Assembly: GCA_947471745.1 (NCBI GenBank)
Contig: CANJKZ010000008.1
Location: 2,396,001 to 2,460,000, forward strand
Source: Closterium sp. Naga37s-1
Taxonomy: Eukaryota; Streptophyta; Zygnematophyceae; Desmidiales; Closteriaceae
Reading direction: 5' to 3'
DNA length: 64,000 bases
Within the stretch, counting starts at the first letter, position 1, and every line of letters begins with the position of its first letter. Positions 46,238 through 55,605 of this stretch are shown here, piece by piece. The notes below the pieces were generated by a model, which was given only the letters and a program-made list of their open reading frames with translations, was not told the origin of the DNA and did not search any database. Made by a program: the position numbers and the translations under genes.

Positions 46238-47938
46238 CTACCACAGCAGCACCTGGTGCGAGGAAGAGAGGCGGGGGGGGGGGAGCGGGGCAGTGCGGTA
46301 GGGGAAGAGGCGGTAGTAGGGGACCGACTCGTCGAACGTGACGTCCTGAGAAGGCAGGACACGGCGCGAGGTGGCGTGGTAAAACTGCCAACCAGACGCG
46401 TCCGGGACAAAGCCAAGGAAGACACAAGGAACAGCGCGGGAGGAGAGCTTGTCCGCAGACGTATCGCGAACAAAAGCTCGAGATCCCCAGACCCGGAAAC
46501 GAGACGCATCGCCAACCTCTCCCGTCCAACGCAGTGTCGGCGAAGTCTCCGGAACGGAGACACGGGGCCAGAGGTTGAGCTGATGCGCAGCGTATCGGAC
46601 CGCAAACGGCCACAGAAAGTGGGGGGCAGCCGCATGGATCAAGGAGGTACGAGCGACCTCCATGACCAGGCCAATGCGGCGCTCAGCAACCCCATTCTGC
46701 TGTGGAGAGGCCGGAAGCGTGAACGACTGCTCAATGCCCTGCCCCTGACAGTAGGCCCTCAAGAGGTCGGAGGAAAACTCCCCACCTCTGTCAGAGTGCA
46801 GACGCAGGACAGGGAAGTCCGAGTGGAACCTCTCGCTAAGCTGGAGACGGGCAGCGCGGATCCAAGGGATCAAAACATCAGGGACTTCACCCTTGGTGCG
46901 CAAGGGGAAGACCGTGGTGTAGCGCGAGTAGTCGTCAACAACTATCAAGAAGTACCTCTCGTGACCCTGTCCACGAACGCGGGCTGGGCCCCACACGTCC
47001 ATGTGGAGCATCCGCAGGGGAGCTGTCGTCGGGGGAAACGAGGAGGAGTGAGGAGCGGCGCGCTGCCGCCCCTCGACTCAGGGAAGACAAGGAGGAGCAG
47101 GCGAGGGTGGGAGGGGAGGGAGAACCCTGGGAAGACCAGAGACAAGGTACCGTTTGTGCATGCCACGAAGGCGCTGCACTGACGGGTGACCAAGGCGGTG
47201 GTGCCAGAGGACGGTCTCGTGCGCCAGAGAGCGACACGAGCAGGGGGCCGACAGCTGACCTGACGCAGACGCAGACGCAGCTACCTGAGGGGACTCAGTG
47301 GTCAGTGTGTACAGGTCCGACCCCGGCTGCCGAGTGAAGGTAGCCAGGTGGCGACCCGTCCGAGCACACGTGCAGTGTGTCACACGCTCGTAGGCAGGGG
47401 TGAACTGGTGGACACCCCCGTCCTGGAGCGCACTACCCGCCACCAAGTTCGTAGAGAACGAGGGGAGGTAGAGACCTGACAGTGTGCCCGAGGGGACCGC
47501 AGGACAAGGGAGGACAGTGGAGGAGGTCGCAATGACCGGACCCCCAGAGGGGTCAGCGAGGGAGACAGCAACCGGCCGAGCAAGCTGCTCAACGGCAGTG
47601 CGGTCACGGAAGAAACAGCGGGAAGCACCTGAGTCCAGTGTGAAGGTGTGCAGTGCCTCAGTAGAATCAGTACCAGCAGGCGCAGACGCACGAGCACCTA
47701 GAGCAGCAGCCTCACCAGCACCTGGGGCAGCAGACACGCGAGCACCTGGAGCGGCAGTCTCACCAGCACCTGGGGCAACAGACGCACTGGCACCTAGAGC
47801 GGCAGCCTCACTGGTCCTAATGCCCGGGTCAGGCGGGACACGCAGGTACTGGTCACTCTCTCCACTAATAGTCAATGCATGCATGGCACCAAGGATAGCA
47901 TCAAAGTCAAGAGCAAAGACATCAATATTCTTTTTCAT
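46238..47938 (-). pseudogene. Element K protease and integrase
   Basis: Protease: LHTFTLDSGASRCFFRDR (DSGA) at about 47640, then VSLADPSGGPVIATSS and SGLYLPSFSTNLVAGSALQD. HHCC region: VLWHHRLGHPSVQRL and PPCLP, stop at 47078-47080 replacing the Cys of PCVEGRQ, then VEGRQRAAPHSSSF. Integrase: LHMDVWGPARV, LRLHSDRGGEFSS and QQNGVAERRIGLVMEVART, TLRWTGEVGDAS and CVFLGFVPDASGWQFYHAT. The catalytic triad is intact. The frame ends at 46238 after a shift in a C-rich run (proline codons). Same frame as gag. Confidence 0.92.
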
Positions 47939-49195
47939 CAGATCAGCCCAGCGGGGCAGCTCAGTGGCATCAGGAAACTGTGCACGCCAGGCGTCGTCGA
48001 GACGAAAGAAGCAGCCGTGTGCCGTGTGGAACCTCCCACAGGTCTGGCCAGTGCGATCACCTGTGCGGATACGGTACGGGCAGGTACCTCCACCCCCAGA
48101 CCCCCCACGCTGAGATTACCACTCACGGAGCTGCTGGGAGGACGGGGTCTCGCTGGGACGCTGCTGCTGCTGCCTCTGGCCACCACTGAACCCTCCACGC
48201 TGCACCGCTCCACCGCGCCCGCCACCAGCTCCACCGCCGCCACCACTACCACCGCCACCCCCGCCACCCCCACTACCGCCGCCGCCACCACCCCCTCCTC
48301 CGCCACTGACCCCTCCCCCACCAGCACCACTCCCACCACCGCCACCACCCCCGCCTCCTCCACCCCCTCCACTACCGCCGCCCCCGCCTCCACCTCCGCC
48401 ACCCTTGCCCCCCTTGCCCTTGCCGCTCTTGCGCCTCCAACTAGGAGCAGACGCAGCCCCGACCTCCTCAGCACCGAGGTAGTCGACAGCAGCAGCAGAT
48501 GCAATGGAGGGGAGAAGGGGGACGGGGGAACACCCCTCAAAGAAGGGAGTGCGAGGGTCGCCACGAGAGGCACCTACAGCTACAATACTCTTCTCAGCTG
48601 CAAGGAGCTCCTTCTCGAGCAGGTCGACAGTGAGGTCAGTGGGAGAGAGGGCGAGAAAGTGGTCCCTGACAGCGCGAAGAGAGTCAGGGAGGCGAGTGAC
48701 TAGGTGGTACAGTGTGAGGTACATCGGGGGAGGGTTCTTGGCGAGGAAATTAGGAGGAAGCGCGGCACGATAGCGGAGATCACTAGTACGGAGGTGAGTG
48801 ACAAGGTCAGCTACAGTGGCAAAGGCGGACAGATCGGGGAAGAGATAGGGCAGTGAGAGACGGCCTATCGCAGCAGTAGCAGGGGAGGAGTAGCGCGCAA
48901 CTACAGCATCGTACAGTTCCTTCGCGGTCTTATGCTGGCCAAAGTGCTCGCGCTCATCTAGCGGCAGGTGGCTGCGAACGGCTAGGCGAGCGTGAGCGTC
49001 ACGGGTCTGCCACTGTGAGCGAGCTGTACTGTCAGCGGTAGCAGCAGGTGCGAGAGCTACGCCGGACGTGTGGTCAAACAGAGAAACATCGTCCTTGGCA
49101 GTGATCTGGAGGAACAGGTGCAGGTCATCGAGCCAAACGTCAAACTTAATCGGTCGGCCCTCAGAGTCAAAGGTGAGAACAGTAGGACTGGCCAT
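47939..49195 (-). pseudogene. Element K gag
   Basis: MASPTVLTFDSEGRPIKFDV at 49195; 359 codons open. DVSLFDHTSGVALAPAATA, LAVRSHLPLDEREHFGQHKT, YDAVVARYSSPATAAIGRL, LPYLFPDLSAF, YLTLYHLVTRLPDSLRAVRD and FFEGCSPVPLLPSIASAAAV, then a glycine-rich tail (about 48420-48200, GGGGSGG). A stop at 48116-48118 interrupts before GGGGTCPYRIRTGDRTGQTC and GRFHTAHGCFFRLDDAW, an atypical Cys/His cluster in place of a CCHC knuckle. Continues in frame into protease (LPRWADLMKKNIDVFALDFD). Confidence 0.88.
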
Positions 49196-49726
49196 AGTGG
49201 CAGGAGCAGCAGTAGCAGTAGCAGCAGTAGTAGTAGCAGTAGTAGCAGTAGCAGTAGCAGTAGTAGCTGTAGCAGGAACAGGAACAGCAGTTGCTACAGG
49301 TGGGGCGGCGCGGCTCGGTCAGGGCGGCGCGACTCGGGCGGCGCGACTCGGGCGGCGCGACTCGGGCGACGCGACTCGGGCAGGCAGGGCGGCGCGACGG
49401 CGGGCCTATGCTCGGTGCGCGGCGGCTCCTAAGGTGCGGCTGTGCGCGGGCCGCGGCTGCGTTCGTGCGGGTGGCTGCGATTGAGCGGGTGGCGGCCTAA
49501 GGGGACGCGACGGCGGTCGATGGGCGGCTAGTGAGCTACGCGACGGGAAAACGGGCCGCGCGCGCGGGTTGCTAGCAACTGCACACGGGCAGCTTAAGAG
49601 GAGAGGAGGCGCGCGAGGGCGCACTAGGAGCGAGGCGCACGAGGGCGCTAGGAAAGGACGGCGCACGAGGGCGCTTCGAGCGGAAACGGTGGGCCCTAAG
49701 AACGGTCCTAGGTTCCTAACCCTAGG
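49196..49726 (-). other. Element K 5' leader
   Basis: 49200-49270 is a GCAGTA/GCAGTAGTA repeat just upstream of the gag ATG; 49300-49660 is GC-rich with short GGCGCGACTCGGGC repeats. GGGCCCACC (minus strand) is at about 49690-49698, and an inverted repeat CCTAGG...CCTAGG sits between it and the PBS. Apparent frames (such as 49068-49484 plus) are compositional. Confidence 0.65.
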
Positions 49727-49738
49727 CTCGTAATACCA
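49727..49738 (-). promoter_or_regulatory. Element K primer-binding site
   Basis: Minus strand TGGTATTACGAGC beside the 5' LTR; like the tRNA-iMet complement but with an insertion and a change in the middle. Confidence 0.65.
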
Positions 49739-49864
49739 TGTCAGAATGAGTGAAGTGGTTGGACTAGGAAGAATGAGAGTACAAGTACAAACACTAGAGC
49801 AATGTACCCCCTAGAGGCTAACCCAACTGTAGCCTACAAACTATAACACATATAATGTTTGACA
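49739..49864 (-). repeat. Element K 5' LTR (126 bp)
   Basis: Pair of 42155-42281, one base shorter (TACAAACAC versus TACAAAACAC). Followed by TSD CTAAC. Confidence 0.95.
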
Positions 49865-50752
49865 CTAACTCTTAGTACCAATCACATATGTAAGTAATGC
49901 ACTTACTCTTAGTACCAACCACATGGTTAAGTAACGCACTTACTCTTAGTACCAACTACATTGGTAAATAACGCACTTACTCTCAGTACCAACCACATGG
50001 GTAAGTTACGCATTTACTCTTAGTACGAACCACATGGGTAAGTAACGCACTTACTCTTAGTACCAACCACATAGGTAAGTAACGCACTTACTCTTAGTAC
50101 CAACCACATAGGTAAGTAATGCACTTACTCTTAGTACCAACCACATAGGTAAGTTATGCACTTACTCTTTGTGACAACCACATCGGTAAGTATCGACTTA
50201 CTTTTAGTACCAACCACATAGGTAAGTAACGCACTTACTCTTAGTACCAACCACATAGGTAAGTAACGCACTTGCTCTTAGTACCAACCACATGGGTAAG
50301 TTTTGCACTTACTCTTAGTACCAACTACATTGGTAAATAACGCATTTACTCTAAGTACCAACCACATGGGTAAGTTACGCATTTACTCTTAGTACGAACC
50401 ACATGGGTAAGTAACGCACTTACTCTTAGTACCAACCACATAGGCAAGTAACGCACTTTCTCTTAGTGCCAACCACATAGGTAAGTAACGCACTTACTCT
50501 TAGTAGTAACCCCATGGGTATGTTATGCACTTACTCTTTGTGACAACCACATCGGTAAGTAACGCACTTACTCTTATTATCAACCACATGGTTAAGTAAT
50601 GCACTTACTCTTGATACCAACCACCTTGGTAAGTAATGCACTAGCTCTTACTACCAACCACATGGGTAAGTAACGCACTTACTCGTAGTACCAGCCACAT
50701 GGGTAAGTAACGCACTTACTCTTAGTACCAACTACATTGGTATGTAATACGG
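49865..50752 (+). repeat. 37-bp satellite, block right of element K
   Basis: About 24 monomers, with a local excess of ACATAGGTAAG variants, ending at ATTGGTATGTAATAC near 50752. It continues the array interrupted by element K. Confidence 0.95.
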
Positions 50753-51753
50753 AGATAACTACTACAACGGGAGCTAGTCTACGGGGTAGGCACGGGGTAG
50801 GAGTGATCGTAGCATTCGTTCCTTAGTCGTTCACTTGTGCTCACTCTACTTGCGTATTCACAGGGAAGGTTGGCAAGAGTTTCACTAGCAAAAGTCTACA
50901 ACAATGGTAAAGAATGATAGGCAAGAATGACTACATCAGATGCTAGCAAGCATGCAGGTCGACTGCCAGCGCAGCACGGTCGACCGCGTTCCAGCACGAC
51001 AAGGTCGACCGCGCTCCAGCAGCGCAAAGTCGCGGCCTGCCAACGCTACAGGTCAACGGCGTGCCAACGCTGCAGCAAGGCAGGTGCACAGCGTCGCACC
51101 CGCAGGACAGCTGCGCACCCGCATCGCAGGTGCTCGCAGTTGATTGGCGTGATGTGCTTCGTCACCTACACAGCGCAGACACCAGGTCGTCCTCGTGCTG
51201 ACGACTACACCTGATCCGCCACGTTTACCTCGGGATACCACCACCAAGGTCGGCTTCTCCAAAGACACCTGGGCGGCTGTCGCACTCCTCCGCAGAACCC
51301 CGTAGCCCGGCTAACCTGGTCGACCGGGCAACCAGGTTGACGACCACCACCGGTCGACCTCCCCAAGTCGACCACACCCCTGGTCGACCAGCTCCAGGTC
51401 GACCAGACCAGCCGCCAGCCGACCACACCAAGTCGGCTGCCTCAGGTCGGCGTCCCCAAGTCGACGCCTCCAAGGTCGACCTCGCTAGGTCGACCACCAG
51501 AACTTGGCGCCCACCAAAGTCAGCGCCCCTCCCAGGTCGACGTCTCTCCTCGTCGACCACCAGGTCGAAGTCGGCTGCCGGCTCCCCTCGTCGGCAGCTT
51601 AGCAGTGGCCCTCGTGCAGGTCGACCTAGCCCGTCGACCAGCTCGCCAAGTCGGCATCGCCCACTGCTGCAAGTCGGCTGCACCTCCCGCACACCCGACC
51701 ACGAAGTCGGCTCCGCCCAAGCGAGGACGAGGCCAACCACAACTCCCGTTGAC
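50753..51753. other. Unassigned segment with dense GTCGAC motifs
   Basis: 50753-50955 is single-copy sequence without signals. From 50956 to 51640 the palindrome GTCGAC, often as GGTCGACC, occurs roughly fourteen times amid imperfect AGGTCGACC and AAGTCGGC repeats. Frames on both strands are Arg/Pro/Ser-rich without domains. GGTCGACC also occurs right after the PBS of the TRIM-like element at 55.76 kb, so this could be amplified element leader. No gene supported. Confidence 0.5.
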
Positions 51754-51850
51754 AAGTAACGCACTCACTCTCAGTACAAATCACATGGGTAAGTTATGCA
51801 CTTACTCGTAGTACTAACCACATGGGTAAGTAACGCACTTACTCTTAGTA
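51754..51850 (+). repeat. 37-bp satellite, short block
   Basis: Two to three monomers (AAGTAACGCACTCACTC through CTCTTAGTACCA) fused at about 51850 to the glycine-rich coding region of a copia gag. The join lies in ACCACC-like sequence common to both, suggesting a microhomology-type break. Confidence 0.9.
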
Positions 51851-52797
51851 CCACCACCCCTAGTGCCACTCCCACCCCCGCCACCACCCCCACTGCTCCC
51901 ACCACCCCCTCCTCCTCCCTTGCCGCCTCTACCTCCTCCTCCCCCACCACCTCCACCGCCACCACCGCTGCCCCCGCCACCCTCACCACCCTCGCCACCC
52001 CCACCCTTGCCACCCTTGCCCTTGCCGCTGCGGCGCTTCTCACTAGGAGCAGAATCAGCACCGACCTCCTCAGCACCGAAGAGGTCAATAGCAGCAGCAG
52101 AGGTAACAAATGACACAAGCAGGGAGGGGGAGCACCCCTCAAAGACAGAGGGGTGAGGAGTACCACGAGAGGCAGCGACAGCTAGGGCAGCGGACTCAAC
52201 CTCTAAGAGGCGGGACTCAAACGAGTCGAGGGTGATCTTCGTGGGGTCTAGAGCGAGGAAGTGGTCGCGTACAGCACGAAGGGAGTCAGGGAGGCGGGTC
52301 GTGAGAAAGTAAAGGGTGAGATAAATGGGTGGCTTGTTCTCAGCCCTAAAGGTGAGCTCGAGGGCGGCACCGTAGCGGGTCTCAAGGGAGCACAGGTGAG
52401 TCAGGAGGTCGGCTATAGTGGTGAAGTCTGACAGCTCGGGAAAGAGGAATGGCAGCGCTAGACGGCCTACAGTGGCAGACGACGGGGACGAGTAGCGCGT
52501 GACTACAGCGTCGTAAAGCGCCTTGGCCATCTTAAGCTGGCAAAAGTGAGAGCGCTGGTCTAGCGGAAGGTGGCTACGGACAGAAAGAGCGGCAGTAGCG
52601 TCACGAGAAGCCCACCTGGACTGGTCTACACGAGTAGTTGTGGCAGCAGGGGCGTCTAGGGTCCCAGAGGTATGCTCAAAAAGCGAGACATCCTCCCTAG
52701 TCTGGCTCTGCATGTACCAGTGGAGATCCTCTAACCAGGACTCGAAGTCTACCGGGTGACCCTCTCCGTCAAAGGTGAGAACAGTAGGGGTCGCCAT
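51845..52797 (-). CDS. Copia gag, 3'-truncated (element N)
   Basis: Starts MATPTVLTFDGEGHPVDFES at 52797 and stays open to the glycine-rich tail, where satellite replaces the rest. Conserved gag stretches: DVSLFEHTSGTLDAPAA, LSVRSHLPLDQRSHFCQLKM, YDAVVTRYSSPSSATVGRLA, LPFLFPELSDF, IYLTLYFLTTRLPDSLRAVR and FEGCSPSLLVSFVTSAAAID. It belongs to a different subfamily from elements I and K (changes throughout). No stops up to the break. protease, integrase and RT are absent. Confidence 0.85.
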
Positions 52798-52811
52798 AGC
52801 AGTAGAACGGT

Positions 52812-52948
<137 letters not shown>

Positions 52949-53590
52949 AGTAAGGTAGTGCAGCTCTGTAGGGGCAGGGCAGCGCGGCTCGGGCAGGGCA
53001 GCGTGGTTCAGGCAGGGCGGCGTGGTTCGGGCAGGGCGGCGCGGTGCTGCGTGGCTCGGCAGGGCACAGCGCAGCAGCGCGTCCAGCAGCAGCACCTCAG
53101 GCGCAGCAGTAGCAGTAGCACAGCGCGAGCGGCAGCAGCAGCTCAGGCGCAGCAGCAGCTCAGGCACAGCAGCGCAGCAGCAGCAGCACGGTGGGCTGCA
53201 GCTGCGCAGTAGCAGCAGCGTACGCAGCAGCAGCAGTAGCGCGTGGCAGCGCGGTTGGCAGGGCACAGCGCAGCAGAGCCTGCGGCAACAGCAGCTCAGG
53301 CGCAGCAACGCGCGGGCAGGGTGAGCAGCGCGCGGCCAGCAAATGCAGCGCACGAGCAGCAAGGGCAGCGCGCGAGCAGCGGGCGCAGCGTGCAGGCAGG
53401 GCGCGCAACGAGCACGGGCAGCGCGCTTGCAGGAAGCGCGTGCAGCAGGCAGCGCGCTAGGGCAAGCAGTGCGTGTGGCAGCAGGGCAGCGCGACTCTTT
53501 TCGGGCAGGGCAGGACAGCACAAGGGCGCTACGGGCAGGAACGAGCGGAACTAACGGTGGGCCCTAAAAAATCGGTCCTAACCGAGACCT
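52949..53590 (-). other. Element N 5' leader, GC-rich repeats
   Basis: Degenerate repeats of GGGCAGGGCGGCGTGG and GCAGCAGCTCAGGCGCAGCA, giving alanine/arginine/serine-rich false frames on both strands. GGGCCCACC (minus strand) is at about 53557-53565, with hairpin TCGGT-TAGG-ACCGA between it and the PBS. No gene supported. Confidence 0.6.
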
Positions 53591-53602
53591 ACTCTGAAAC
53601 CA
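53591..53602 (-). promoter_or_regulatory. Element N primer-binding site
   Basis: Minus strand TGGTTTCAGAGT adjacent to the LTR; close to the tRNA-iMet complement (10 of 12 positions). Confidence 0.75.
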
Positions 53603-53664
53603 TGTCAAGAAGTGATGTTGGATTGATTAGGGTTGTGAGTACACGTAGGAAACCTAGTTTGACA
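53603..53664 (-). repeat. Element N 5' LTR, short or internally deleted
   Basis: TGTCAAGAAGTGATG...CTAGTTTGACA. Ends fit a copia LTR, but 62 bp is half the usual length here and the middle section around the GTACAACCC block is lacking, so an internal deletion is likely. Confidence 0.55.
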
Positions 53665-53905
53665 TTAGCCTTATCAAAAACATCTTTTTTCTAATGTAAA
53701 ATGGTAAATATCAGCATACCATACAGCTTCATACCAACTCTGAATTTTCTAGATCACCGCACCCTAAAACTAATGTGAGGGCTTGAATGGGAGTGAGGAT
53801 GACCTCGCTCTTGCTCACATGAGGACGGACCAAAGGTGGACGTCCATAGCGCCGGACTCACGAGTGTTGAGGGATGGGTTATAAAAAGATCAAGATGTTT
53901 GGAGG
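53665..53905. other. Unassigned single-copy spacer
   Basis: Ordinary composition, no repeats or domain-bearing frames seen. Target DNA for the TRIM-like element to its right. Confidence 0.4.
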
Positions 53906-54298
53906 GTGTTTGTTAAAGTTTAAAAGAGAGAAGAGAGAAGAGGATTGCACTAGCAAGAATGGGGATACAAATAGGAAACCCTAGAAGGGTTGTACTCGCT
54001 ATAGAGCACCCCACTACAGGCTAGAGCATAAGATAACATTCTGACACACCCCCATAGCCAAAGTGGGGTGTAATCAGCAGAGGAAGCAAAGGAGTACAAG
54101 CTCAGGGTGGATCACAATGTCACCACACATTCTGAGCACAAGTTCAAGAAGCAATAGTTTAAGTTCACAATTATGAGCAAAGCTAGTGGTAGTCACAACG
54201 GGCAAGTGAGGAGGAGGAGAGAGAGTGAGAGGAGAGGAGATAGGGGGCGACGGCTGAAGCTGCAGACACACGGGCAACAGGAGGCAGACTGGCACAGC

Positions 54299-54435
54299 GG
54301 CTACCGGACGAAGTCCCCGGAATACAGGAGTAACAGGCCCCGCGGCTAAAGTAGCGGCAGACGAGCAACGGACCCACGGGCGGCTGGCACAGCTGGCTAC
54401 GACTGGGCTACCGGACGAAGTCCCCGGAATACAGG
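54299..54435. repeat. Direct repeat pair of 30 bp in element O
   Basis: A 30-base sequence beginning GGCTACCGGACGAAGTCC occurs at 54299-54328 and 54406-54435. Local duplication in the element's 3' non-coding part. Confidence 0.85.
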
Positions 54436-54899
54436 TGCTGCTGGCGACACGACGGCAACCTCCATTCAGCTTCCCCAAACTATCCCACTCCCCCCTGGCA
54501 CACACCCGCTGCTACACCGCTAGCTCCACTCCCCCTTCACCCCCCCTTAGTACCACTCCACCGGCTCCAACACGTCCACCCCCCCTCAGCGGCAGCTGCA
54601 GCACAGGGAGACGGAGGAGGAGGAGGAGCAGGCGACGCCACACACCTGCCACCCCCCAACCGCCACCCCCCAACCGCCACCCCCCAACCACTACCCCCCA
54701 AACCCTAAAAACAGGGTAGGGAGGTAGGGGGGGGGGGGGGGGGGAACGCGCGGCCCCCGGTAGACTCCCCTCCCGTCGCCTGTCGAGGCGACCCTGGGGG
54801 GGGCCGCTTGCGGCCCCCCCCAGGGCGCCGCGACGGGCGACGGGAGTTGGGCCGGGGCAGGTCGGGGCCGGGGCAGGTCGGGGACGGGGCGGGGCAGCA

Positions 54900-55300
54900 G
54901 GGGCCGCGCACGGCTCCCCTGGGCAGCGCGACGGGGCAGCAGGGCCGCGCGACGGGGCAGCAGGGGCCGCGCGCGGCTCCCCTGGGCGGCGCGACGGGGC
55001 TGCAGGGGCCGCGCGCGGCTCCCCTGGGCGGCGCGACGGGGCTGCAGGGGCCGCGCGCGGCTCCCCTGGGCGGCGCGACGGGGCTGCAGGGGTCGCGCGC
55101 GGCTCCCCTGGGCGGCGCGACGGGGCTGTAGGGGTCGCGCGACCCGCCGCGCGCCTCGGGGCGCGCGGCGGGCAGGAAACCGCCGCGCGCCTCGGGGCGC
55201 ACGGCGGGCAGAAAACCGCCGCGCGCCTCGGGGCGCACGGCGGGCAGAAAACCGCCGCGCGCCTCGGGGCGCACGGCGGGAAGAAAAACTGCCGCACGCC
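54900..55300. repeat. 42-bp and 36-bp tandem repeats in element O
   Basis: A 42-bp unit (CTCCCCTGGGCGGCGCGACG core) repeats at 54977, 55019, 55061 and 55103, with degenerate copies to the left. A 36-bp unit (AAAACCGCCGCGCGCCTCGG core) repeats from about 55177 to 55290. Multiples of three keep all frames open, which produces the long Ala/Pro/Arg-rich frames (55456-54512 minus and others); no domain is seen. Confidence 0.9.
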
Positions 55301-55605
55301 ACGAAGCGTGCGGCACAGAGAGTAGCAGTAGCAGTTGCAGCGGAAGCAACAAGGTGGTGAGCCCACCCACAGGATCGATCCAAGGGGATCGACCTGCTCT
55401 GATAGCATGTTAAAGTTTAAAAGAGAGAAGAGAGAAGAAGAGGATTGCACTAGCAAGAATGGGGATACAAATAGGAAACCCTAGAAGGGTTGTACTCGCT
55501 ATAGAGCACCCCACTACAGGCTAGAGCATAAGATAACATTCTGACAGTGTTGTAACTGGTGAATTTTACATAACACCCACGATAATTGAGTGCACATGGG
55601 CGTTC

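Larger units (their letters stand above)
42155..49864 (-). mobile_element. Full-length Ty1/copia element K in satellite (TSD CTAAC)
   Basis: LTRs of 127 and 126 bp (42155-42281 and 49739-49864; TGTCAG...TTTGACA), flanked by CTAAC at 42150-42154 and 49865-49869. Interior, minus strand: PBS, leader, gag, protease, integrase, linker, RT, RNase H, PPT. Both flanks are 37-bp satellite. gag through integrase is one frame with two stops; RT-RNase H is in another frame after a shift in a C run near 46290, and contains a 459-bp duplication. Confidence 0.97.
53911..55546 (-). mobile_element. TRIM-like non-autonomous LTR element O (TSD GTGTT)
   Basis: Two nearly identical LTRs (53911-54046, 136 bp; 55408-55546, 139 bp; TGTTAAAG...TTCTGACA) flanked by perfect GTGTT repeats (53906-53910, 55547-55551). 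The 1361-bp interior has a PBS (minus TGCTATCAGAGC), a leader hairpin and a polypurine tract like the copia elements, but no gag or pol. It must have been moved in trans. The LTRs differ mainly by a 3-bp indel, which suggests recent insertion. Confidence 0.93.

Noticed and set aside
54512..55456. A 314-residue Pro/Arg/Ala-rich protein on the minus strand
   Set aside because: It spans 36- and 42-bp tandem repeats inside a non-autonomous LTR element and begins inside the LTR; other frames are equally open.
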